A stretch of DNA of 64,000 bases from JBDIVL01 sp039794405 (GCA_039794405.1 JBDIVL010000022.1:6307-70306); one strand, 5' to 3'; shown: positions 1 through 9,419, counted from the first letter of the stretch. Numbers and translations: made by a program. Notes: generated by a model from the sequence alone, not told the origin.

Positions 1-1376
1 GATTTAACAAACGCCGCAACACATTAGAACCTGAAGAGTATATCTTTCAATTACAAGATTCACCGGAACCCAATCTCTTTAGGGATGTTTTCCCCTACGA
101 TAAAATACCAAAAGTACCGTTCAATTATCGGCTCAACCCGATGAATATGCCAGATGAGATATGGATAACCGACACGACCTTCCGGGACGGACAGCAATCG
201 CGTCCGCCTTACACGGTTAAACAGATAGTAGACTTATTCGACTTAATACATAGGCTTGGGGGCAAAAGCGGACTTATACGCCAGTGTGAGTTTTTCCTCT
301 ATAATACAAAAGATCAGGAAGCAGTCAGGAAATGCCTGGAACGAGGCTATAAGTACCCGGAGGTAACAGGTTGGATCAGAGCGGTAAAGAGCGATTTTAA
401 ATTAGTGAAAGAGATGGGACTCAAAGAAACAGGAATTTTATGTTCCTCATCTGATTACCATATCTATTTAAAATTGAATAAAACCAGAAAACAGGCAATG
501 GAGATGTATCTGGATATTGTACGGGCTGCGCTGGAAGAGGGCATTGTGCCACGTTGCCATTTTGAGGATATTACAAGGGCCGATATCTACGGTTTTGTTG
601 TCCCTTTCGCCAAAGAACTTATGCGGCTGTCCAAAGAAAGTAAAATTCCAATAAAAATCCGTGCCTGTGATACTATGGGCCTAGGTATCAGTTACCCTGG
701 CGCCGCTTTACCACGCAGCGTACCCGGTATTATCTATGGACTCAACCAATTTGCAGGTGTTCCACCAGAGTATCTGGAATGGCATGGCCACAACGACTTC
801 TATTTAGCCGTAAGTAATGCCACTTCTGCATGGCTTTATGGGTGCAGTGGAATTAATGGTACCTTATTAGGTTTAGGTGAACGTACAGGGAATACACCCA
901 TTGAAGCACTGGTAATTGAGTATCTTGCCTTACGAGGTACCGATGACCAAATTGATACTACCGTAATTACAGAAATTGCAGATTATTATAGGAATGAAGT
1001 TGGATACTCTATTCCTCCGACACAGCCCTTTGTAGGGTCTGAATTTAATATCACCCGTGCAGGCATTCACTCCGACGGGTTGCTGAAAAATGAAGAAATC
1101 TACAACATCTTTGATACCAAGAAACTTTTGAACAGACCTATCGGCGTTTCTGTAACCGATAAATCCGGTGCAGCCGGGATTGCACAATGGATTAACATCT
1201 TTTTCGAATTGGAAGGGGAAAAGCAAATTCCCAAAAACCACGATGGAGTCATAAAGATAAAGGAATGGATAGACAAGCAGTATGATGAAGGGCGTGTCAT
1301 TTCTATTTCTGATGAGGAAATGGTGGAACAAGTGCGTCTTCATTTACAGAATTTCATCAAATCAGATAAATTGTAA
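1..1376 (+). CDS. Re-citrate synthase / homocitrate synthase family protein (5' end outside window)
   Basis: Condenses an oxo acid with acetyl-CoA; in this setting most likely oxaloacetate to citrate, the entry step of the TCA cycle. The reading frame is open from base 3 with no start codon before the ATG at 141. The residues encoded in 3-140 (including EPEEYIFQLQDSPEP) look like genuine protein, so the gene starts at or before the window edge. Family signatures seen: DTTFRDGQQSR, the typical N-terminal catalytic motif of DRE-TIM metallolyases, and WHGHNDFYLA with the two metal-binding histidines. The next gene, sucC, starts 8 bases downstream, and korDAB follows, so the block is TCA-related. 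Known from the family: Re-citrate synthases are close to homocitrate and isopropylmalate synthases and some anammox bacteria lack the common Si-type enzyme. The choice of Re-citrate synthase over homocitrate synthase rests on context and is inference. Confidence 0.8.
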   Translation, partial: FNKRRNTLEPEEYIFQLQDSPEPNLFRDVFPYDKIPKVPFNYRLNPMNMPDEIWITDTTFRDGQQSRPPYTVKQIVDLFDLIHRLGGKSGLIRQCEFFLYNTKDQEAVRKCLERGYKYPEVTGWIRAVKSDFKLVKEMGLKETGILCSSSDYHIYLKLNKTRKQAMEMYLDIVRAALEEGIVPRCHFEDITRADIYGFVVPFAKELMRLSKESKIPIKIRACDTMGLGISYPGAALPRSVPGIIYGLNQFAGVPPEYLEWHGHNDFYLAVSNATSAWLYGCSGINGTLLGLGERTGNTPIEALVIEYLALRGTDDQIDTTVITEIADYYRNEVGYSIPPTQPFVGSEFNITRAGIHSDGLLKNEEIYNIFDTKKLLNRPIGVSVTDKSGAAGIAQWINIFFELEGEKQIPKNHDGVIKIKEWIDKQYDEGRVISISDEEMVEQVRLHLQNFIKSDKL

Positions 1377-1384
1377 AAATATCT

Positions 1385-2551
1385 TTGAAGCTCTATGAAT
1401 TTCAATCAAAAAATATCCTCAAAACACATGGCATCCCTGTTCCTCGTGGAAGAGCCATATCATCTTGTGGCGAAGCCCCGAAGATATTTCAGGAAATTGG
1501 CAGTGACCGCTGTGTTATAAAGGCACAGGTACTTGCCGGAGGCAGGGGAAAAGGCGGTGGTGTCCAATTTGCCAACACCCCTACAGAGGTAAGGGCATGG
1601 GCAGAAAACATGCTTGGTTCCCGCTTGGTAACACGACAAACTAACCAAAAAGGCACTGAAATCAAATATGTCCTCGTGGAAGAGGCCATTTCAATTAAAA
1701 AGGAACTCTACCTCGCCATAACGATCGACCGTTCCCTTCACGCACCCGTTCTTATTGTGAGTGCTGAGGGAGGAGTAGACATAGAAGAAATAGCCAAGAA
1801 GACACCTGATAAAATTATCAAAGAACCAATTGACATATCTTTCGGAATACTTCCGTTTCAGGCACGCCGTATCATCTCTCAATTACCTATAACGGGAACA
1901 TCCTCAACGAAGTTGTACAATCTCATCGTAAATTTATTTCCTGTCTTTTTGAAAAACGATTGCTCATTATTGGAGATTAACCCCCTTGCCATTACGAAAG
2001 ACGATGAGGTATGCGCACTTGATGCAAAGATTGATATTGACGATAATGCCTTATATCGCCATCCCGAATTTGAACAGTTTGCTCTGGATCATAACATCTC
2101 TTCCGCTGAAATGCTGGCGAAAAAATACAAGCTCAGTTATATAAGCCTTGACGGAAATATCGGATGCCTGGTAAATGGTGCCGGCCTCGCCATGGCTACT
2201 ATGGATATTATCAAACAATACGGTGGAGAACCCGCAAACTTTTTAGACGTAGGCGGTGATGCATCACTGGAACAGGTTGCACAGGCATTTAAAATTATCT
2301 TATCAGATCCCCAAGTAAAAGCGGTTTTAATCAACATCTTCGGGGGAATTATGAAATGTGATGTCATTGCATCAGGTATCATTCAGGCTATGAAAGAAAT
2401 AGATATCCATATCCCCTTAGTCGTGCGACTGGAGGGAACCAACGTTGACATAGCCAGGCAGATATTAAGTAATTCTTCTTTAAACATCATTTCCGCCAGC
2501 GATATGAAAAAAGCAGCAGGCATGGTTGTTAATGCCTCGAAAATTCAATAA
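1385..2551 (+). CDS. sucC: Succinyl-CoA synthetase, beta subunit
   Basis: ATP- or GTP-grasp subunit of the enzyme interconverting succinyl-CoA and succinate with substrate-level phosphorylation. The protein is 388 aa, the normal length for SucC. It opens MKLYEFQSKNIL, matching the usual start of the family, and this requires a TTG start codon at 1385. Visible motifs: KAQVLAGGRGKGGGV (nucleotide grasp region, about residues 43-57), EINPLAI (about 198-204) and GGIMKCDVIA in the C-terminal CoA-ligase domain. It lies 8 bases after the citrate synthase gene, so the two are probably co-transcribed. sucD follows after a 194-base gap that contains a palindromic repeat. Confidence 0.95.
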   Translation: MKLYEFQSKNILKTHGIPVPRGRAISSCGEAPKIFQEIGSDRCVIKAQVLAGGRGKGGGVQFANTPTEVRAWAENMLGSRLVTRQTNQKGTEIKYVLVEEAISIKKELYLAITIDRSLHAPVLIVSAEGGVDIEEIAKKTPDKIIKEPIDISFGILPFQARRIISQLPITGTSSTKLYNLIVNLFPVFLKNDCSLLEINPLAITKDDEVCALDAKIDIDDNALYRHPEFEQFALDHNISSAEMLAKKYKLSYISLDGNIGCLVNGAGLAMATMDIIKQYGGEPANFLDVGGDASLEQVAQAFKIILSDPQVKAVLINIFGGIMKCDVIASGIIQAMKEIDIHIPLVVRLEGTNVDIARQILSNSSLNIISASDMKKAAGMVVNASKIQ

Positions 2552-2650
2552 AATACAGTAAAGGGCAAGTTACACGAATTTGATTATAGATAACGATTTA
2601 ATTTTTTGAAAAATTTCCAACAATAGCAACGTGTTACATGCCGCGCAGCA

Positions 2651-2676
2651 GGGGCAGGTTTCAAACCTGCCCCTAC
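2651..2676. repeat. Palindromic intergenic repeat (GTAG/CTAC-type) between sucC and sucD
   Basis: An 11-base arm, GGGGCAGGTTT, is followed by one C and its exact reverse complement, then CTAC. Similar palindromes ending in CTAC, or starting with GTAG, occur at 7907, 13661, 13719 and 15420. A run of eight G lies a little downstream at 2696-2703. The 194-base sucC-sucD gap holds nothing else recognisable. Confidence 0.75.
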
Positions 2677-2745
2677 GATAAATACCATTCGTACAGGGGG
2701 GGGCTTTCAAAAATTGAATTGCTGTAATTATAGAAATATAAGAAA

Positions 2746-3618
2746 ATGGGAATATTAATACATAAAAATACAAAGGTAATATGCCAGGGTATAACAGGCC
2801 ATGCAGGGAGTTTCCATACTGAACGGATGTTAGAATATGGTACCAAACTCGTTTCGGGAGTTACGCCAGGAAAAGGTGGCACCACACACCATGGCATCCC
2901 TGTATTCGATAATGTACTTGACGCAGTAACCAACACGGGAGCAAACGCCTCGGTAATTTATGTACCTGCCCCTTTTGCAGCAGACGCTATTATGGAAGCC
3001 GCCGAGGCAGGGGTCGAATTAGTAGTTTGTATTACAGAAGGTATTCCCATAATCGACATGTTTAAGGTAACAAGATATCTCTTAAATAAGAAGACGCGAC
3101 TTATTGGACCTAATTGTCCCGGTATTATTACCCCAAACTCATGCAAGATTGGTATTATGCCAGGCTACATTCATAAACCCGGCCATGTGGGAATAGTTTC
3201 CCGGAGTGGAACCCTTACCTATGAGGCTGTCTGGCAGCTAACCCAGCGGGGTCTGGGGCAATCTACCTGTGTTGGAATTGGAGGAGACCCCATAGTTGGG
3301 ACCAGTTTTGTCGATATTCTCAGATTATTCCAGGCGGATGAAGAAACACAGGTTATTGTATTAATCGGAGAAATTGGCGGAAGTGCAGAAGAGGAAGCTG
3401 CCGAATGTATTAAACAAGAAATTACAAAACCAGTTATTGGTTTTATTGCAGGACAGACAGCCCCCAGCGGCAAACGCATGGGCCATGCCGGCGCCATCAT
3501 TTCCGGTAGCAAGGGCACTGCCATTTCAAAGATTACCGCATTGAAAAATGCAGGTGTTACTACTGTTAATAGTCCGGCGGATATCGGTGAGACAGTTGAA
3601 AAGGTGGTCAAAAAATGA
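2746..3618 (+). CDS. sucD: Succinyl-CoA synthetase, alpha subunit
   Basis: CoA-binding and phosphohistidine subunit partnering SucC. Length 290 aa is standard. Seen: ITGHAGSFHTERMLEYGT near the N-terminus (CoA-binding Rossmann region), GGTTHHG(I)PVFDNV, IGPNCPGIITP in the middle, and GHAGAIISG near residue 245, which carries the active-site histidine that is phosphorylated during catalysis. It is separated from sucC by a repeat-containing spacer, so it may have a promoter of its own or be read through from sucC. Together with korDAB it covers 2-oxoglutarate to succinate. Confidence 0.95.
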   Translation: MGILIHKNTKVICQGITGHAGSFHTERMLEYGTKLVSGVTPGKGGTTHHGIPVFDNVLDAVTNTGANASVIYVPAPFAADAIMEAAEAGVELVVCITEGIPIIDMFKVTRYLLNKKTRLIGPNCPGIITPNSCKIGIMPGYIHKPGHVGIVSRSGTLTYEAVWQLTQRGLGQSTCVGIGGDPIVGTSFVDILRLFQADEETQVIVLIGEIGGSAEEEAAECIKQEITKPVIGFIAGQTAPSGKRMGHAGAIISGSKGTAISKITALKNAGVTTVNSPADIGETVEKVVKK

Positions 3619-3676
3619 GTGGATGAGTAAATAGGTAGACGGGTAAACGGCTGTTATTCAGTTCAGAAATGTAATC

Positions 3677-5773
3677 ATGAAATATGAAGAAAAGATAAAA
3701 GAACAGCTTACGATGGAAAAAGATATTAGCTTGGCAAGGATACCTCGTATATCTCCGTTGGGAAATTGGGATTGGGATATCGAGAAGAATACCTTGTGGT
3801 GGTCTGATGTGATATATAAGATATTTGGGTTATACCGTCATGAGTTTGAAGGAACGTATAACTCATTTTTGGAGCTTGTACACCCTGATGACAGGGAATA
3901 TGTCAGACAAACTATAGATTCTACGCTGCACTTGAAAAAACCTTTTATCATAGAGCATCGAATCGTCCAGCCCGATGGCTCAGAAAAGATTGTTTGCAAT
4001 CAGGCGGAGGTTGTTTTTAACAGCACAGGCATACCGGTCAGAATGCTTGGTACGATTCAGGATATTACAGAAAGTATAAACACCGAAACAGAACTCAAAT
4101 TGGCCGACATCGTATTTAAAAATACCCTTGAGGGCATCGCAATTACCAATGTGGAAGGTACCATCCTCTCGGTGAATCCTGCTTTTACTACCATTACCGG
4201 TTATAGTGCAAATGAAGCTATAGGCAAGAATCCACGTATATTAAAATCAGATCATCATGACGATAAATTCTATAAGAATATGTGGACAGAACTCCTGGAA
4301 AAGGGTCACTGGCATGGAGAGATATGGAACAGGAAAAAAAACGGTGAGGCATACTATGAATGGTTAACAATTGTTGCGATTAAAGATATTGATGGCAAGC
4401 CGTGCAATTATGTTTCTGTGTTCAGGGATATCACTGAGATTCGACAAAAAGATGAACACATTCTCCACATGGCATACCACGATCCCCTGACGAATCTGCC
4501 GAATCGCCTGTTGTTTCATGACCGGCTTCAGCAAGCGTTGTCCTCTGCTCATCGCCATCCAAGGACTATTGCAATAATGTTTATTGACCTGGACAGGTTT
4601 AAAATCATTAATGACACCCTTGGGCATAACATTGGTGATACGTTACTGCAAGCTGTCGCATTAAGGCTGAAAGATGCTGTACGACAAAATGATACGGTTT
4701 CGCGATTAGGAGGTGACGAATTTATCATCCTTTTGTCTGAAATTGAAAAAGTACAGGATGCGGCGCTTGTTGCACAAAAAATTCTTCATTTGTTGTCTGC
4801 ATCTTTTATTGCGCATGGCCATGAACTCAATATTACAGCCAGTATAGGTATCAGTATATATCCTGATGATGGAAACGACGTACAGACACTCATGAAAAAA
4901 GCAGATACGGCAATGTACCATGCCAAAGAACAAGGGAAAAATGCCTACCAATTTTACAAAGAGAATATGAACACCATGCTGTTCGAACGTATTCTGTTGG
5001 AAAACAATTTACATCGCGCAATTGAACGTAACGAGTTTTTGCTCTATTATCAGCCAAAGATTGATACAAATAGCTGGAAAATTTGCGGGGTGGAGGTGCT
5101 TCTCCGATGGCAGCATTCGGAAATGGGTTTGGTAAGCCCATCGCAGTTCATTCCAATTGCGGAAGAGACTAATCTTATTATACCGATCGGTGAATAGGTA
5201 CTTCGCGCCACATGTATGCAATGCATGTTGTGGAAGAAAGAGGGGCTTCCGTTGCTGAGCGTTGCCGTTAATTTATCTGGCCGGCAGCTAAAGCATCAGA
5301 ATCTGCTAAGAACGATAAGGAATGTACTTGAGGAAACTGGCTTTAACCCGGAATATTTGGAACTGGAACTTACCGAAAGCGTAATTATGCATCAGGCAGA
5401 AAAAATTACTGAAACACTCCATAAATTAAAGGCAATGGGAATTAAGATTTCAGTCGATGATTTTGGTACAGGTTATTCTTCATTAAGCTATTTGAAGCGT
5501 TTTCCCATAGATAAACTGAAGATTGACCAGTCATTTGTGCGTGATGTTACCACTGACGCGGATGACTCCGCAATTGTTACGGCAATTATTGCCATTGCGC
5601 AAAGCTTAAAGCTGAAAATAGTGGCAGAAGGGGTTGAGACGGCAGACCAGCTCGCTTTTCTTAAAGGTATGCAATGTGACGAAGTCCAGGGTTTCTATTT
5701 CAGCAGACCTTTAAATGCCGGCGAGTTCGCTTGTATGTTACAGGAAAACCGGGGGTTTAAGGTTCCCTTTTGA
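3677..5773 (+). pseudogene. PAS-PAS-GGDEF-EAL c-di-GMP signalling protein interrupted by an in-frame TAG
   Basis: One reading frame runs 3677-5773, broken only by TAG at 5195-5197 (codon 507). Two PAS domains (about residues 20-135 and 140-255; a PAC end at DITE twice) precede a GGDEF domain with an intact RLGGDEF active site. An RxxD inhibitory motif (RQND) sits five residues before GGDEF, so the diguanylate cyclase half looks functional. The EAL half starts with EVLLRW (EVL variant) before the stop and continues after it with ELTES, DDFGTGYSSL, KIDQSF, AEGVET and QGFYFSRPL, all well conserved. The stop replaces a position that is normally Trp (IGEWVLR in relatives), a single TGG-to-TAG change. 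The gene splits the sucCD and kor blocks. It could be a recent nonsense mutation, a sequencing error or a read-through stop; the N-terminal fragment alone could still make c-di-GMP. Confidence 0.85.
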
Positions 5774-5888
5774 ATCAGATTTTGCCATTTTCAAAGAATG
5801 CTTGCTCTGCTACGATCGTAAGATTTGCTGAAGTGCTTCATAAAAGACAAAGTATGAATAATTATTCAAAAAGAAAGTAAAAATATAC

Positions 5889-6119
5889 GTGCCTGAAGAA
5901 AAAAAAAGAAAGCGAAAAGGAATTGTACATATTAATCACGAGTACTGCAAACGTTGTGGTATTTGTGTAAATTTTTGTCCCGTTAAAAATCTGGAAATCA
6001 AACAGCAGCAGTTGATGGAATTAAACAGGTGTATCGCCTGCAGGACATGCGAGCGGTATTGTCCGGATTTGGCTATTGAGATAGAGGAGATCGATGCCGA
6101 AACAACTGGTACAAGGTAA
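5889..6119 (+). CDS. korD: 2-oxoglutarate:ferredoxin oxidoreductase delta subunit (2x[4Fe-4S] ferredoxin)
   Basis: A 76-aa ferredoxin-like subunit with two CxxCxxCxxxCP clusters: CKRCGICVNFCP (about residues 19-30) and CIACRTCERYCP (about 48-59). It starts with GTG at 5889. Its last 26 bases overlap korA, which implies translational coupling. In four-subunit 2-oxoacid:ferredoxin oxidoreductases the delta subunit passes electrons from the TPP centre to free ferredoxin. The substrate assignment to 2-oxoglutarate rests on the nearby sucCD and citrate synthase; pyruvate or a branched-chain 2-oxoacid is possible. Confidence 0.85.
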   Translation: MPEEKKRKRKGIVHINHEYCKRCGICVNFCPVKNLEIKQQQLMELNRCIACRTCERYCPDLAIEIEEIDAETTGTR

Positions 6120-7107
6120 TCAGGCCATTGCAATGGCGGCTGAAGTTGCCGGTTTAAAATTCTACGCAGGCTACCCTATTACACCGGCTTCTGAAATTAT
6201 CCATGAGATGGTCAATAAAAAGCATATCAAGGTACTGCAAATGGAGGATGAGATTGCTTCCGTTAACGCCATTATCGGTGCATCACTTGCAGGGCTAAAG
6301 ACAATGACAGCAACCTCCGGCCCGGGGTTTTCTTTAATGCAGGAAAGTATTGGACTAGCCCATATGATGGAAGTGCCCCTGGTTATTGTTAATGTTCAAA
6401 GGGTAGGCCCCAGTACAGGAATGCCTACACTTCCTGCCCAGGGAGATGTTATTCAGAGCATTCACGGCAGTCACGGAGACTACTTTCCTATCGTATTCTA
6501 CCCCAACTCTGTTTCTGAACTTTATCATTACACGATTATGGCCTTTAACGCTGCAGAGGAGTCACTGAGCCCGGTCATTCTGCTCAGTGACGGATATATC
6601 AGTCATCTTTACGAAACCATTATTCCCCATAGGGATTTTGAGATAAAAAAACGCAACCGTCCGCCGCTCGGTACTGGTAACCGGCATTTCACGGGACTAT
6701 CGCATGAGGACTCCGTACCAAAAACCTCGGATGTCGAAAATTACCGGAAGCTTATTATGCGTTTGTATGAAAAACAACAAGTAATAGCTCAGCGATACAA
6801 TTATTATGAATACTTGGAATGCAGTAAGGATACGGATACTCTCCTCATATCGTATGGAGCACTTTCCAGATTAGCTTATTATTTCAGAAATGAGTTTGCA
6901 TTGTACAGACCAATACGCTTGTTTCCCGTTGTTGAGGAATTTAAAATTATCGCATCGGGATATAAACGGATCCTCGTTATGGAGATGAACATGGGACAAT
7001 ATGCCCATGAGCTTGAACGTATATTACATCGTGAAGTGGAATTTATACCTGTTCTTGGTGGTCGTATCGATCTGCACGAAATAAAACAGAAAATAACGAA
7101 TCTATGA
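6094..7107 (+). CDS. korA: 2-oxoglutarate:ferredoxin oxidoreductase alpha subunit
   Basis: Catalytic alpha subunit (337 aa), carrying the pyrimidine-binding domain for TPP and the C-terminal transketolase-like domain. Seen: GYPITPASEI near residue 28, the conserved start of this family, ATSGPGFSLMQE near 70, and EMNMGQ near 295 in the C-terminal part. A GGAG ribosome-binding site sits inside the end of korD. The stop overlaps the korB start by four bases (ATGA). No gamma domain is fused to it, so the complex needs a separate gamma subunit, which is not in the adjacent DNA. Confidence 0.9.
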   Translation: MPKQLVQGNQAIAMAAEVAGLKFYAGYPITPASEIIHEMVNKKHIKVLQMEDEIASVNAIIGASLAGLKTMTATSGPGFSLMQESIGLAHMMEVPLVIVNVQRVGPSTGMPTLPAQGDVIQSIHGSHGDYFPIVFYPNSVSELYHYTIMAFNAAEESLSPVILLSDGYISHLYETIIPHRDFEIKKRNRPPLGTGNRHFTGLSHEDSVPKTSDVENYRKLIMRLYEKQQVIAQRYNYYEYLECSKDTDTLLISYGALSRLAYYFRNEFALYRPIRLFPVVEEFKIIASGYKRILVMEMNMGQYAHELERILHREVEFIPVLGGRIDLHEIKQKITNL

Positions 7108-7856
7108 ACAAAGATAATAATTTTAAGCAGTATTTGAAAACAGAACTTCTCCCTACACCATGGTGCCCTGGCTGCGGGAATGGTATTATCTTAAAAGGTG
7201 TGTGTCAGTCTTTCGATGAACTTGGCCTGCCTAAGAACGGTACTGTAGTTGTTTCCGGAATCGGCTGTGCCGGCAGAAGCGCAGGCTTCTTTGATCTTGA
7301 TTCGGTTCATACAGCCCATGGCAGGGCAATCCCGGTAGCAGAAGGCATCAAATATGCCAATGATGCCCTTCATGTTGTTGTATTGAGCGGAGACGGTGAT
7401 TTGCTTGGTATAGGAGGTAACCATGTATTACATGCCATACGGCGAAATACAAATATAACTGTTATATGTTATGCCAATGAGATTTATGGTATGACTGGCG
7501 GGCAGGTTTCTCCCATTACACCCCATAACACAAAAACCCTTACTACTCCCGGCGGGAATCCGGACCAGCCTACCGATGTGCAATTACTGTTTAAACACCG
7601 TAATTCTTACTTTGCCCGCACCTCGGTCTATCATTTAAACCACATGAAGAAATGTATTACGGAGGCATTGAAATTTCAAGGCTTCTCTTTTGTAGAAGCA
7701 AGAACTATGTGTATTGTGAATTATGGCCGGCGCCTGGGTTATAAGAACTCTCATGAAATGCTCATGCATTATAAGGAATTTTACAAGATTAACGATTATG
7801 CGGAAGAACTGGCCCCACATGAAATCGGGATTTTAAAAAATAGTTCTACGGCTTAG
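7104..7856 (+). CDS. korB: 2-oxoglutarate:ferredoxin oxidoreductase beta subunit
   Basis: TPP-pyrophosphate-binding subunit, 250 aa. Seen: PWCPGCGNG at residues 18-26 (cluster or TPP-associated cysteines of the family), GIGCAGR near 50, and GDGDLLGIGGNH near 92-103, the TPP/Mg motif (GDGD...N). Translation is coupled to korA by the ATGA overlap. The gene ends the block; a gamma subunit (about 180 aa) would normally lie beside it but the next 560 bases hold only repeats. The enzyme gives succinyl-CoA from 2-oxoglutarate, or the reverse in a reductive TCA mode; direction cannot be read from sequence. Confidence 0.9.
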   Translation: MNKDNNFKQYLKTELLPTPWCPGCGNGIILKGVCQSFDELGLPKNGTVVVSGIGCAGRSAGFFDLDSVHTAHGRAIPVAEGIKYANDALHVVVLSGDGDLLGIGGNHVLHAIRRNTNITVICYANEIYGMTGGQVSPITPHNTKTLTTPGGNPDQPTDVQLLFKHRNSYFARTSVYHLNHMKKCITEALKFQGFSFVEARTMCIVNYGRRLGYKNSHEMLMHYKEFYKINDYAEELAPHEIGILKNSSTA

Positions 7857-7906
7857 TTCTGCCCTGGTCTGTTTTAATTAGACCTTGTGGCAACTTTTAA
7901 CAGTAT

Positions 7907-7932
7907 AGTGGCAAGGCGCACCTTGCCACTAC
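7907..7932. repeat. Palindromic GTAG/CTAC-type repeat
   Basis: AGTGGCAAGG and CCTTGCCACT face each other around CGCA, followed by AC. It is nearly identical to the copy at 15420-15437. A weaker relative (GTAGTGCAATACGCCCCTAC) sits at about 8005-8024 in the same intergenic region 7857-8417, which otherwise holds only the composite repeat described next. Confidence 0.7.
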
Positions 7933-8077
7933 ATAAACGGTTTGAAATTCCTAAGCATTGAATTAGGCCTGCGGAGACTTTTGTTTTTTCACTGACATAG
8001 AGCGTAGTGCAATACGCCCCTACAACAGAATATTGAATTTCCTAAATATGAACTTATCGCCTTTGGCGAACCCAGGG

Positions 8078-8249
8078 TTGGTTCAATCTTGCAGATTGAA
8101 CCATGCGTTTCGGCATGTTGATTGACTTCGGACCGGTTCAATTTTGTAGACCAAACCATATGTTTTGAGTGTTATAGAGGCTTTGGCTTGGTACCAGGTA
8201 CCAGGAACATGCCCAAACGTTTCGGTTCAATCGTGGACGATTGAACCAA
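8078..8249 (+). repeat. Composite palindromic repeat, copy A, plus an extra left unit
   Basis: A left-type unit (GGTTCAATC-N5-GATTGAACC, 8080-8102) is followed by a full element at about 8135-8247: a decayed left unit, a middle part with GGTACCAGG and ACATGCC..AAACGTTTC, and the right palindrome GGTTCAATCGT-GG-ACGATTGAACC at 8224-8247. The same order recurs at 39203-39320 and, reversed, at 41290-41403; 20049-20147 is a shortened copy. An ORF of 66 codons crossing it is not a gene. Confidence 0.8.
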
Positions 8250-8417
8250 CACAGGGAGATAGTGAATGGTTATATGGTTGGATGGCTAACAGCCATTTAG
8301 CCATTTCTCTCTGTGTCGAAGCAAAGATTGCTTATTCGCTCCACTTCTTCGAAATGAAAGACTGAGAATATCCGGTCTCATGTATTGAATACTATAATCA
8401 AGGAACTCAACATCAAA

Positions 8418-9419
8418 TTATACCAGTATTTCCTCAAAGCCTCTTATTCGGTAATCAATCTCTCCCAACCCATGTTCGTGGGATTCCCTGATGTAGCCTA
8501 TATCCGCAGGCTGCATACCAAATAAGGTCGCACCATAGGCATCAACTGCAACCGGGTCTGTGCTTACAATAATACGTCTTGCATGCTCCGGAGAATTATC
8601 AACATCATCTAGTCTTCCACCGGTAGGACCATGATTTTTCAGTATTCGAAAGGCATCAAGTACGGTAAGGTCTACGGTAATGAATTTATTGAGATCGGCT
8701 ATTTTGGGATGTATATCAGTGTGGAGGCTTCCCCGGTCACCACCAATCATCCCGAAAACATTTTTGAGTCCCATAGAAAGCCTTGACGTGCCGTGTTGTT
8801 TTGCAATAGGCACATTGATGAGTACATCCACTTCGTTGGCATATACCATTTCTTCATAAAATGGCCATGATTTCAGGATTTTGCCACCGAGGATCGAAAA
8901 ATCCTGAAAACGATTCTTGTTAAGATAGACTATCTGAGCTCCTGCCTGAAGTGCTGCTGCTGAAATACCACTATTTATATAAGATGGTTCCGGGTTCGCC
9001 GAACAGGTGTGGTCCATAACTTTTACCCGGTTTGCCCCTGACTCCCGGCACAACTCTACAAGGGCTGCCACTACCTGGGGATTTGTATTGGCTGCAAATT
9101 CCGGCCTTTGGTTCCAGGCAATATTGGGTTTAATAATCACCCTGTCGCCTCTGGAAACAAGTTTATCCATACCGCCAAGGGCATGTATGGCACGCCGCAC
9201 CATTTCTTTAATGATACGCGGTTCATCGGCAGGATTTAGAACGTTTCCATGAGCAACAACAAGCCCGGATTTTAACCGATGTTCCTTGTGTTTCTTTATT
9301 GCAGGCGTTTTTTTCATGGTGCCCAGATATGATAAACCATATATACCTGCACCTACTGCAATACTGGCTTTTAAAAAAGTCCTTCGGGAAATATTTTTGT
9401 CAAAATATCTAGACGCCAT
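8418..9419 (-). CDS. Tat-exported DUF362 family protein
   Basis: 333-aa protein of the DUF362 family, whose biochemical role is not settled; many members are Fe-S-linked, but no CxxCxxC cluster is visible here. The N-terminus has a clear twin-arginine signal: SRRTFLK with the arginines at residues 12-13, then a hydrophobic stretch to about residue 32. This points to folded export, probably with a cofactor. Family motifs seen: VIIKPNIAWN (about 97-106), VPIAKQHGTSRLSMGLKN (about 202-219) and STDPVAVDAYGA (about 288-299). It stands alone between two repeat-rich intergenic regions. Confidence 0.8.
   Translation of the reverse strand: MASRYFDKNISRRTFLKASIAVGAGIYGLSYLGTMKKTPAIKKHKEHRLKSGLVVAHGNVLNPADEPRIIKEMVRRAIHALGGMDKLVSRGDRVIIKPNIAWNQRPEFAANTNPQVVAALVELCRESGANRVKVMDHTCSANPEPSYINSGISAAALQAGAQIVYLNKNRFQDFSILGGKILKSWPFYEEMVYANEVDVLINVPIAKQHGTSRLSMGLKNVFGMIGGDRGSLHTDIHPKIADLNKFITVDLTVLDAFRILKNHGPTGGRLDDVDNSPEHARRIIVSTDPVAVDAYGATLFGMQPADIGYIRESHEHGLGEIDYRIRGFEEILV

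Noticed and set aside
8165..8365. 66-codon plus-strand ORF
   Set aside because: It runs through the composite palindromic repeat; similar peptides appear wherever the repeat is translated, and there is no ribosome-binding site.
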